A stretch of DNA of 13,972 bases, from the NCBI GenBank assembly GCA_946625925.1, contig CAMOTP010000025.1:1-13972 (forward strand), in the 5' to 3' direction. Position numbers and translations under genes: made by a program. Shown one piece after another: positions 1 to 6,457 of this stretch (positions within the stretch are counted from its first letter, which is position 1; every line of letters begins with the position of its first letter). The notes beneath the pieces are model-generated. The model had not been told where the DNA came from. It saw only the letters and a program-made list of their open reading frames with translations, and ran no database searches. The stretch is from an uncultured Alphaproteobacteria bacterium. GTDB lineage: Bacteria > Pseudomonadota > Alphaproteobacteria > Rs-D84.

Positions 1-91
1 TGCAAAAAAACCAGCTGTAAAAAAAGTTGCTGTTAAAAAACCAGTTGCAAAAAAACCAGCTGCTAAAAAATGCGCTTGCAAAAGAAAATAA
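1..91 (+). CDS. Histone H1-like lysine/alanine-rich protein, C-terminal fragment
   Basis: The gene runs in from the left edge; the reading frame starts at base 2 and ends at TAA 89-91. The 29 visible codons read as repeats of Ala/Val-Lys-Lys-Pro/Val and end in KKCACKRK. Such low-complexity KKPA/KKVA tails are known from bacterial histone H1-like nucleoid proteins, and also from basic C-terminal tails of some other DNA-binding or ribosome-associated proteins. The N-terminal domain is outside the window, so the family is not certain. Two cysteines in the last six residues are unusual for such tails. A strong terminator follows, so this ends a host transcription unit and marks the left border of the virion genes. 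Confidence 0.55.
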   Translation, partial: AKKPAVKKVAVKKPVAKKPAAKKCACKRK

Positions 92-113
92 TTTTTTCTT
101 TTGATGCAGTTTT

Positions 114-139
114 AACCCGCAAGAAATTGCGGGTTTTTT
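114..139 (+). terminator. Intrinsic terminator of the lysine-rich gene
   Basis: A 9-bp perfect stem (AACCCGCAA / TTGCGGGTT) with a GAAA loop is followed at once by a T run. It sits 22 bases after the stop of the histone-like gene, so it should separate that gene from the capsid operon. Confidence 0.85.
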
Positions 140-149
140 CTTACAATAT

Positions 150-182
150 TTTTAGTCAGATGATATATCAGTCTGACTAAAA
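150..182. repeat. 33-bp near-perfect palindrome
   Basis: Perfect 11-bp arms TTTTAGTCAGA (150-160) and TCTGACTAAAA (172-182) flank TGATATATCA, itself a perfect palindrome, plus one G. No T run follows on either strand, so a simple terminator is unlikely. The symmetry suits a dimeric DNA-binding protein or a recombinase site. It lies between the host gene terminator and the capsid gene. The 8-mer TTTAGTCA in its arms also occurs in the inverted repeat in front of the XRE gene (6412-6419). Confidence 0.6.
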
Positions 183-244
183 TTGTTGCAGGAAAATCTG
201 ACACAACCCCAGACCCCGCATTTTGTTATATGACGCAAAATTAT

Positions 245-274
245 TTGCATAATCAAAAAAACAAAAAATATTTT
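245..274 (+). promoter_or_regulatory. Weak candidate promoter for the capsid operon
   Basis: TTGCAT (245-250) and TATTTT (269-274) are separated by 18 bases. This is the best sigma70-like pair I find ahead of the capsid gene, but the -10 is poor and the region is very AT-rich. If it is real, the hairpin at 282-307 lies in the 5' leader of the capsid mRNA. Confidence 0.25.
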
Positions 275-281
275 TTACGTC

Positions 282-307
282 GACGCAATTTATTGCGTCT
301 ATTTTTT
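282..307 (+). terminator. Terminator-like hairpin in front of the capsid gene
   Basis: A 7-bp stem GACGCAA / TTGCGTC with a TTTA loop is followed by TATTTTTT. It lies only 24 bases before the capsid start. It may be a second barrier against read-through from the host side or a leader attenuator. A further copy of GACGCAA at 232-238 could pair with the same TTGCGTC arm instead, which would give two mutually exclusive hairpins. Confidence 0.5.
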
Positions 308-331
308 AATTTTTAACAAAAGGAATAAAAT

Positions 332-1153
332 ATGTCTGTTTCCATAGATCAAGTTTTTGTGAAACAATTCGAAGCAGATGTTCATCTTGCATATCAGCAA
401 ATGGGCACAAAATTGCGTTCCACAGTACGCAGTAAATCTGGCGTTGTGGGGCAATCTACAACTTTTCAAACTATCGGTCGTGGTACTGCCAGTACGAAAT
501 CTCGTCATGGTATTGTGCCTGTAATGAATTTAAACCATCAACCCATAGAATGTGTCTTACAAGATTACTATGCAGGCGATTGGGTGGATAGCTTGGATGA
601 ATTAAAAACAAACGTTGATGAACGTCGCGTTGTTGCATCTGCCGGTGCATATGCATTAGGACGCAAAACCGATGAATTGATTATTTCTGCCATGAATAAT
701 GCAACAACATATGTTGGTGATTTTTCGACAGGTCTAACAAAAGCATTGGTATTAAATGCAATTGAAAAACTTAATGAAAAAGATGTTCCTGATGATGGTC
801 GCAGATTTGCTGTTGTTGGTGTTCATCAATGGAATGAATTGTTGGGTATTACAGAGTTCGTTTCTTCGGAATATGTCGGTGATACTCCAATGATAAATGG
901 ATACGAGACCAGAAAATGGTTGGGTATTACATGGGTGTTGCATAATGATTTGCCATTGGCCAGCAGTACACAACGCAGTTGCTTTATTTATCATGCGTCC
1001 AGTATTGGTCATGCGTGTGGCCAAGAAGTAAAAACAGATATTACTTGGCATGGTGAACGTGCTGCACACTTTATCAGTAACAGTATGTCCCAAGGTGCAG
1101 TCTTGATTGATCAAGATGGTATTGTACGTATCAAATGCAAAGATAACGCATAA
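332..1153 (+). CDS. Phage major capsid protein (podovirus type)
   Basis: This 273-residue protein reads like the major capsid family common in proteobacterial podovirus-type prophages. The N-terminal part (MSVSIDQVFVKQFEADVHLAYQ, then K-L-R-S-T-V-R and a G-x-STTFQ segment, roughly residues 1-47) is typical. So is the central D-Y-Y-A-G-D-W-V-D-x-L-D-E-L-K-T-N motif near residues 78-94, where the family usually expects a capsid core contact. Assembled copies would form the procapsid shell with the portal at one vertex. The start is supported by AAAAGGA 8-14 bases upstream. It is full length with no stops, and heads the virion set; the 76-aa gene follows after a short gap. No separate scaffold or protease gene is visible. 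Family assignment is from recognised sequence style, not a search. Confidence 0.85.
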   Translation: MSVSIDQVFVKQFEADVHLAYQQMGTKLRSTVRSKSGVVGQSTTFQTIGRGTASTKSRHGIVPVMNLNHQPIECVLQDYYAGDWVDSLDELKTNVDERRVVASAGAYALGRKTDELIISAMNNATTYVGDFSTGLTKALVLNAIEKLNEKDVPDDGRRFAVVGVHQWNELLGITEFVSSEYVGDTPMINGYETRKWLGITWVLHNDLPLASSTQRSCFIYHASSIGHACGQEVKTDITWHGERAAHFISNSMSQGAVLIDQDGIVRIKCKDNA

Positions 1154-1177
1154 CAAACTAAACAAAAGGAAAAACAG

Positions 1178-1408
1178 ATGGCATTTCAAAATAAAAAATT
1201 ATCTGTGATTGCATATGCAAATGGTTTCACTTTGTGGCATTATGCTGCAAATGAAACGATGACTGCAATTACCACCAGTGGTTATTTTAATAATGTTATA
1301 ACATTAATGAATTCTGGCGATATTATCATCATCAACGCATCAGACAGCACTTCTATTAAATCAATTACTGTTTCTTCATCAACAGTGACGGTTGGTGCAT
1401 TGTCTTAA
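1178..1408 (+). CDS. Small capsid-adjacent phage protein (possible decoration protein)
   Basis: This 76-residue protein follows the capsid gene by 24 bases and has its own AAAAGGA site. The opening FQNKKLSVIAYANGFTLWHY is a recurrent signature of short proteins directly downstream of this capsid type. The second half is rich in Ser, Thr and Val, predicted beta-rich, and ends in SSSTVTVGALS. Position and size fit a head decoration or cement protein, but I know of no proven function, so the role is inferred from context. A strong terminator follows, so capsid and this gene form a discrete high-output unit. Confidence 0.7.
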   Translation: MAFQNKKLSVIAYANGFTLWHYAANETMTAITTSGYFNNVITLMNSGDIIIINASDSTSIKSITVSSSTVTVGALS

Positions 1409-1421
1409 AATTTTAATGCTT

Positions 1422-1455
1422 AAAAACAGCGGGCTGTAAAATCCCGCTGTTTTTT
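1422..1455 (+). terminator. Intrinsic terminator after the capsid unit
   Basis: A 12-bp stem AAAAACAGCGGG / CCCGCTGTTTTT with a 9-base loop ends in a T run. It separates the capsid pair from the tail genes, which suggests that capsid mRNA is made in excess and that only read-through or a further promoter serves the genes downstream. Confidence 0.85.
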
Positions 1456-1475
1456 CTAAAGGTAAAGGTCAAAAT

Positions 1476-1994
1476 ATGCTTACAAAACAAGATTTATGTT
1501 CTATGGCACTGTTAAAATTGGGTGAAAAACCGTTGGTGTCATTAAATGCAGATAGTGCTTCGGCACAATTATCCAGAACTTTGTACGATACAACACTTGA
1601 TTCGTTGCTATCAATGCATCCATGGCGTTTTGCAACGCAATATTTTATAATTGAAAAGAATCAAAATAATGAATTTATTATTCCAACAAATGTATTGCGC
1701 ATATTACATTGTTCCGGTCGCGTAATCGGTAATCAAATTTTTTCAAATGCAAAAACGGTTAAAATACTGGCGGTTGTCAAGGTTGCAGCGGATTGTTTCC
1801 CCAGTTATTTTGTGTCGTTGGCAGCAACAAAATTGGCAATAGAATTTTGTATTCCGTTAACAGGCAATCAACAAAATCTGCGAACATTGATTGGTTTGTA
1901 TGAATCAGAATTTCAAAATGCTAAATTCATAGATTCTACAACAGATATAAATTCCGGTATGAATCATTTTGCTTTGATAGATGCCAGATTTTAA
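1476..1994 (+). CDS. Tail tubular protein A (T7 gp11-like adaptor)
   Basis: The 172-residue product matches the gp11-like tail tubular A family. It starts with LCSMALLKLGEKPLVSL (residues 7-23), the equivalent of the common A-L-L-R-L-G-E-x-P-I-x-S-L opening, and has S-M-H-P-W-R-F-A near residues 46-53, the usual x-H-P-W-N-F-A motif. In T7-like virions this protein forms the ring between portal and nozzle. The length is slightly short for the family, mainly in the middle, but no motif is obviously missing. AAAGGTAAAGG lies upstream of the ATG. The gp12-like gene follows directly, the standard pairing. The overall call is strong because partner and motifs agree. Confidence 0.8.
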   Translation: MLTKQDLCSMALLKLGEKPLVSLNADSASAQLSRTLYDTTLDSLLSMHPWRFATQYFIIEKNQNNEFIIPTNVLRILHCSGRVIGNQIFSNAKTVKILAVVKVAADCFPSYFVSLAATKLAIEFCIPLTGNQQNLRTLIGLYESEFQNAKFIDSTTDINSGMNHFALIDARF

Positions 1995-2011
1995 TAAAAA
2001 GGATTAATACT

Positions 2012-3724
2012 ATGACGGAATTTATACATACACAGAATTCTTTTGCAAATGGTGAAATTGCTCCTGAATTTTATCTGACCAAAGATGTTTATGGATTGGC
2101 ATATCTGGAAAATATGGATGTTTTGGCTGGTGGCGGATTAACACGACGTCCTGGATTGGTTGATATTGCAACGTTGCCCGGCCGGTCACGAATATTTGCT
2201 TTTGATATATCCGAACAAGAAAATTATATTTTAGTTTTTTATGATTATGGTATACAAATTTTTTCTAATGATACTTTATTAGACAGCATGTTATCACCAT
2301 GGTCCGAAGCAATGTTGCCAAATATACAGTTTGCAATTTACGGTGATACAATTGTTTTTGTTCATCCTGATGTTCCACCATATTGCCTGAAAAAAACAGG
2401 GAATACATTTTCTCTATCCAGATTTAGTTTTTATGATACCACAGGTGTATATTCCCAGGTTCCGTTAATGAAATATGATGATATGCGTGGTATATCTATA
2501 ACTGTCACACCAGGAACCCATGGTTCAAAATCTGCTACTTTTACAACCTCTGCTAATTATTGGCAATCATCAAACATAGACACCATAGTTTGTTTTAATA
2601 ATCAAAAATGGCGTATTATGGAATACATCAGTGAAACAGTTGTCCAAGCAGTCAGTGCTATGGAATGTACTTTGCCAGAAAATCCAATTACAGATTGGTT
2701 AGAAAGTGCTTTTGATAATCGTCATGGTTGGCCACACGCAATCACTTTTCATCAAGATAGATTAGTGTTGGGCGGAACACACTCTGTGCCAGGTGGTATT
2801 TGGATGTCTTGTGTTGGTGATTACCATAATTTTAATGCTGGCACAGGTCTGGATGATGAATCCATCACAACAACATTATTATCCAAAGAACATCAACAAA
2901 TTTGCAGTTTAATCAGCAGCGATAAATTACAAGTGCTGACATCTTGTGGCGAATGGGCTATATCAAACAAACCAATTACGCCATCAAACATAAACGTTGT
3001 ACAACATACAACCGTAGGCAGTGCAACAACCGTATGTTTGACACCGCAAAAAATAGAAGGCGAAACAGTTTTTATATCAAATACATTAAAAGATATTAGA
3101 AAATTATCATTGGATACATTGGGCGAAAAATATAATGCCGATGATTTATGTGCGTTTTCCAAACATTTATTAAATCATCCAACTGATATTGCATATAACA
3201 AAGTATCAAAACAGCTGTATATTATAAACACTGATGGAATGATGGCTGTATTAAATCAAAATAGTGGTTTAGGAATATCTGCATGGGCACGATACAGTAC
3301 TTACGGCAAATTTATTTCTGTTGCGGTCAGTGACGGTTATACTTTTGTAATCATCCAAAAAGATAATACATATAAATTGGCAAAATTTTCCAGTACAGCA
3401 TTAACGGATTCTGGAATATATAACATAGAATATCGTGCGTCCGGCATACCAATGACATTTTCAGGACATCGTCCGGTACATATTAGATTACGCAAAATAA
3501 ATTTGCGTTTATGGGAAACCAAAGGCGCATTTATAAATGATATGCGTATAGAATTACCTAATGAAATTTATACGCCCACATCCAGCGGATTTTCCGGGGA
3601 TATATCTATGAATTTTTTGGGCTCGCAACTGGACGGTTCAGCATCACCATGGACAATCAGTGGTTGTGATGCTGTACCAATGACATTGTTATCTTTGACT
3701 GTATATGGTCAATACGAAATATAA
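2012..3724 (+). CDS. Tail tubular protein B (T7 gp12-like nozzle)
   Basis: A 570-residue protein with the gp12-like opening: N-S-F-A-N-G-E-I-A-P-E-F-Y (residues 9-21), a version of the family's F-x-G-G-E-x-S-P, then L-E-N-M-D-V-L-A-G-G-G-L-T-R-R-P-G (residues 32-48), a version of L-x-N-x-x-V-x-P-x-G-G-x-x-R-R-P-G. The rest is beta-rich, as expected for the propeller-like nozzle of podovirus tails. A second conserved stretch, H-A-I-T-F-H-Q-D-R-L-V-L-G-G near residues 242-255, also fits. AAAAAGGA precedes the start, and it follows the gp11-like gene by 17 bases. Together they would form the short tail tube through which DNA leaves the head. It is full length and intact. Confidence 0.85.
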   Translation: MTEFIHTQNSFANGEIAPEFYLTKDVYGLAYLENMDVLAGGGLTRRPGLVDIATLPGRSRIFAFDISEQENYILVFYDYGIQIFSNDTLLDSMLSPWSEAMLPNIQFAIYGDTIVFVHPDVPPYCLKKTGNTFSLSRFSFYDTTGVYSQVPLMKYDDMRGISITVTPGTHGSKSATFTTSANYWQSSNIDTIVCFNNQKWRIMEYISETVVQAVSAMECTLPENPITDWLESAFDNRHGWPHAITFHQDRLVLGGTHSVPGGIWMSCVGDYHNFNAGTGLDDESITTTLLSKEHQQICSLISSDKLQVLTSCGEWAISNKPITPSNINVVQHTTVGSATTVCLTPQKIEGETVFISNTLKDIRKLSLDTLGEKYNADDLCAFSKHLLNHPTDIAYNKVSKQLYIINTDGMMAVLNQNSGLGISAWARYSTYGKFISVAVSDGYTFVIIQKDNTYKLAKFSSTALTDSGIYNIEYRASGIPMTFSGHRPVHIRLRKINLRLWETKGAFINDMRIELPNEIYTPTSSGFSGDISMNFLGSQLDGSASPWTISGCDAVPMTLLSLTVYGQYEI

Positions 3725-3735
3725 AGGAGATAAAT

Positions 3736-4083
3736 ATGGGACAACTTGTATCTGATGTCACAGAAGTTTTGAATTATCAAAAATCTAAACAAAATAATGC
3801 TAACAAGCGCCAAGAAATTTTACAACAAATGGCGCAAGATGAATTGGTTAAAACAAATCTTGTGAAAAAAGCACTTGCTACGCAACGTGCAAAATATGGT
3901 GCAGACGGTGTTAGTGCAACCAGTACGACCGCAGGCGCAGTCTTAAAACGTTTGCGCGATGAAGCCGAGCAACCATACCAAAATAAAAAACAATCAAATT
4001 TAACCAAATTAAAAAATATTAAAAATACCAAACCTAATTTATTAAAAAAGATATTATCACGTGCTGATAAAATTGTCGGATAA
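3736..4083 (+). CDS. Conserved small basic coiled-coil phage protein
   Basis: This 115-residue protein is Lys/Gln/Asn-rich, strongly basic and predicted almost wholly helical. Residues 1-45 (VSDVTEVLNYQKSKQ and onward) look like a coiled coil; the middle carries KKALATQRAKYGADG, then a Ser/Thr/Gly linker and T-A-G-A-V-L-K-R-L-R (about residues 65-74); the C-terminus is K-P-N-L-L-K-K-I-L-S-R. I recall similar small proteins beside podovirus-type terminase genes in alphaproteobacterial prophages, but not a proven function. Candidates are a small terminase subunit, because it lies three bases before TerL, or an internal head protein ejected with the DNA. AAAGGAG lies upstream. It is probably translationally coupled to TerL. 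Confidence 0.6.
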   Translation: MGQLVSDVTEVLNYQKSKQNNANKRQEILQQMAQDELVKTNLVKKALATQRAKYGADGVSATSTTAGAVLKRLRDEAEQPYQNKKQSNLTKLKNIKNTKPNLLKKILSRADKIVG

Positions 4084-4086
4084 AAA

Positions 4087-4698
4087 ATGATATCCCCGGT
4101 TCATCAATTTGCAGATGTTTGGAATAATGTCATAGGGTACAAGACCCCAGAACATCATAAACAAATGTTAGAATTTTTAGACGATGTATGGAAATCATCA
4201 AATCACAGGGGGTTAATGATGGCTTTTCGGCATTCGGGAAAATCTACGGTGGTTGGTATTTTTGCGGCTTATATTCTATATTTGAAACCAGAAACACGGA
4301 TATTGGTATTGTCTGCACATACAACATTGGCATCCAGAATGGTTTCGCATATTAAAAATATTTTGGAAAATCATCCATTATGTTCAGATTTACTACCAGA
4401 ATCCAAGAAAGAATGGTCTGCAAATAAATTAACAATAAATAGACCAATAGGTATCCGCGAACCATCAGTTATATGCCAAGGAATTCATGGAAATATAACA
4501 GGCATGCGTGCAGATTTAATTATATGCGATGATGTGGAAGTGCCGAATACATCAAATACCCAACAAAAACGTGAAATGTTGCGGGAAAGATTACGCGAAT
4601 TGGATTTTATATTATCACCCAATGGCACCATGATATATATCGGCACCCCACATACAATGGATACTATATACAGAACCGAACAAGAGCAGGGGGATTAA
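4087..4698 (+). CDS. Terminase large subunit, N-terminal ATPase half (gene split)
   Basis: The 203 residues are the packaging ATPase domain of a T7-type TerL. Visible are a Walker A variant A-F-R-H-S-G-K-S-T (46-54), a Walker B L-I-I-C-D-D (144-149) followed by the family motif V-E-V-P-N-T, and the coupling motif G-T-P-H-T (186-190). The frame then ends seven residues after T-I-Y-R. In complete relatives the chain goes on directly into a segment like F-L-x-G-Y-K-K-x-L-x-P-I-L, which here appears 3.4 kb away at 8082 in the other half. The last codons overlap by four bases the stop of the opposing 218-aa gene. No frameshift or internal stop is present, so this half could still be made and could fold as an ATPase. 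A role alone or with the distant nuclease half is inference. Confidence 0.85.
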   Translation: MISPVHQFADVWNNVIGYKTPEHHKQMLEFLDDVWKSSNHRGLMMAFRHSGKSTVVGIFAAYILYLKPETRILVLSAHTTLASRMVSHIKNILENHPLCSDLLPESKKEWSANKLTINRPIGIREPSVICQGIHGNITGMRADLIICDDVEVPNTSNTQQKREMLRERLRELDFILSPNGTMIYIGTPHTMDTIYRTEQEQGD

Positions 4699-5351
4699 TC
4701 CTCTGTTTCGTGATGCTTTGTATCACTCATAAAAGAACGCAATTTGGCTAATAAATCTTGTCCTGGTTTATCGAACATAGGCAAAAATGTTTCGTATTCT
4801 GGCATATCCGCCTGGATTTGTGCACGAAGTCGTTCTGTTAATGGCTGTTTTATGATTTGTGTGGCCATATCCCATAAATGGTACGCACGCCATGTTTGCA
4901 TTACGACTTTCCATTTTGCAGATAATTCAGGTTTTTCAGATACGACATTTTTAATACCAACCAACCATTCATCACCGAATTTTTTAACGACACTTAAATT
5001 TTGTAAATTTGTTAAACTTTGTTGATTTGGAACAAATTTATCCAATGCCTGGGTCAGTTCATTCCATTGTTCAGGTGTCAATGGGGTAACCGCTGTGGAT
5101 TCCATCATTGAACCACCATACGGCAAAAGATTTCTATCAATAGAATCCATTGGGGTTTTACCGCTACGCAAATTTTTGATGTGTTGAACCAACATTTTAC
5201 CTGTTGGCAAATCAGCCATTTCATCCAAAACATCATCTGATGCTTCTTCGACAAAAATTGGATTTAATACAGCCCAACCACCAAGAATCACATGTTCTTG
5301 GCGGTACAAGTTAACTAATTTTTGTGCAATCAAATTTGCTTTCGGTTTCAT
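4695..5351 (-). CDS. Unknown 218-aa protein in an operon with the XRE regulator
   Basis: I do not recognise this family. The protein is soluble-looking, with no signal peptide or membrane segment, and mostly helical. It has a G-G-W-A-V-L-N-P-I-F segment (24-33) and a Trp-rich region (residues 129-160, with W129, W147, W154 and W160), then a charged C-terminus ending in HHETED. The start has GGAGAGAGAG close upstream. It lies 21 bases after the xre stop on the same strand, so the two are probably co-transcribed and may act together. Its stop codon overlaps the end of the TerL ATPase half on the other strand, with no terminator between them. It could be a host protein of this lineage or phage-derived; nothing seen decides it. 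Confidence 0.7.
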   Translation of the reverse strand: MKPKANLIAQKLVNLYRQEHVILGGWAVLNPIFVEEASDDVLDEMADLPTGKMLVQHIKNLRSGKTPMDSIDRNLLPYGGSMMESTAVTPLTPEQWNELTQALDKFVPNQQSLTNLQNLSVVKKFGDEWLVGIKNVVSEKPELSAKWKVVMQTWRAYHLWDMATQIIKQPLTERLRAQIQADMPEYETFLPMFDKPGQDLLAKLRSFMSDTKHHETED

Positions 5352-5372
5352 GCTCTCTCTCCGCTAGGATAA

Positions 5373-6380
5373 TTATTCTGTTAAAATCAAAACAACCTTG
5401 TGCATTGTTTTTGCAAAAATCTTTTCCTGTGGATCAACAACGGCACCATACAATTTGCCCTTGCTATCACTGTGAACAACCGCGATATTTGCATCCAATA
5501 CATCATCCGAACCCAATGCAGCAAAATCTGCATCCAAACACAAAGCCAAATCACCGGCCTTGGCGGGTTGCAAAGCATCTACAAAAACATAAGATTTTTC
5601 TGGGATAAAACCGCCAGAACGTTTTGAATTTGGAATAACCGCATAAATTGATTTGCGACCCTCTAATGAAGCAGGGGCAACAATCATAATCTTGTCATTC
5701 TTTTTGAACGAAATATGACGTCCCGATGGTGAACCAAATACAGGAACCAATTTTCTGCGTGCACTGTCATACAATTTTGCACCATATAAACCATCGTGCA
5801 TATCAATGCCAGAAACAGGACTGTCTGGAACCAAAACAGATTTAACACGTTCTTTGACCTTGTTAATTTGTTTTGTTAATTCACCAGATTTATACAAATT
5901 AGCAATTTTATCGAACATTTCATTAGCAGACAAAGCAAAAGACTTGGCCAAAGGTTCAACTTCATTTTTATAAATTTCGCGTTGACCGATTTCTATTTTA
6001 TGATAAACAGACAAAGTCATACCGGCATCTTTTGCAGCCTGTGCAATAGTTTTTCCTTTCATTTGGCGAATTTTACGCAATCCAGAACCAAATATTTTCA
6101 AACCGCCATGTTCATTATCGTTCAAACGACGTTTTATTTCCGTTTGCCACTTGTCAGCGACAGCATCAGACTCTTTGATGAATATATCTGACAATTTGCA
6201 GCCCAGAATATTGCATATATTCAGCAACTGTTTTTGATTTAAACGACGAACACCTTTTTCAATTTTGGACACCGCAGACAGGCTCAACCCTGTTTTGCGT
6301 GCCAATTCGGTCATTTTCATCCCATTATTTAAACGAATGGTTCTAATATTGTTAGGAAATATGATTTCTTCTTGTGCCAT
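5373..6380 (-). CDS. Double-HTH XRE-family regulator with S24-like C-terminal domain
   Basis: The 335 residues hold two Cro/CI-type helix-turn-helix domains, at about 11-65 (M-T-E-L-A-R-K-T-G-L-S-L-S-A-V-S-K-I-E) and 98-155 (T-I-A-Q-A-A-K-D-A-G-M-T-L-S-V-Y-H-K-I-E). After a linker comes a C-terminal domain (about 210-330) that resembles the LexA/CI S24 fold in G-F-I-P-E-K-S-Y-V-F-V-D and Q-P-A-K-A-G-D-L-A-L. The place usually read G-D-S-M is here N-S-K-R, so a Ser-Lys self-cleaving dyad is not evident; it may be a sensor or dimer domain only. An AAGGAG site nine bases before the ATG fixes the start. It has its own promoter with an overlapping inverted repeat, which suggests autoregulation. 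It may control host genes, the virion genes, or both; this is inference. Confidence 0.8.
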   Translation of the reverse strand: MAQEEIIFPNNIRTIRLNNGMKMTELARKTGLSLSAVSKIEKGVRRLNQKQLLNICNILGCKLSDIFIKESDAVADKWQTEIKRRLNDNEHGGLKIFGSGLRKIRQMKGKTIAQAAKDAGMTLSVYHKIEIGQREIYKNEVEPLAKSFALSANEMFDKIANLYKSGELTKQINKVKERVKSVLVPDSPVSGIDMHDGLYGAKLYDSARRKLVPVFGSPSGRHISFKKNDKIMIVAPASLEGRKSIYAVIPNSKRSGGFIPEKSYVFVDALQPAKAGDLALCLDADFAALGSDDVLDANIAVVHSDSKGKLYGAVVDPQEKIFAKTMHKVVLILTE

Positions 6381-6401
6381 GTCTAAGGACTCCTTAAATA
6401 C

Positions 6402-6438
6402 TTGACAAAAGTTTAGTCAATTTTTAGATATTTGGCAA
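6402..6438 (-). promoter_or_regulatory. xre promoter with overlapping inverted-repeat operator
   Basis: Reading the minus strand, TTGCCA (6438-6433) is followed after exactly 17 bases by TAAACT (6415-6410). The inverted repeat TTGAC-N9-GTCAA (6402-6420) covers the -10. A dimeric regulator bound there would block transcription, so autoregulation by the XRE protein is the natural reading. No experiment is implied. Confidence 0.6.
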
Positions 6439-6457
6439 GTAAAATTTACATTAAAAA

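Noticed and set aside
1..331. tRNA gene or attachment site within the left intergenic region
   Set aside because: No cloverleaf or CCA-type end is seen, and no second copy of a core sequence is found at the other borders.
2893..3162. Antisense reading frames inside the tail tube, terminase, portal and host genes
   Set aside because: They have no ribosome sites or family features and are shadows of well-supported genes in other frames.
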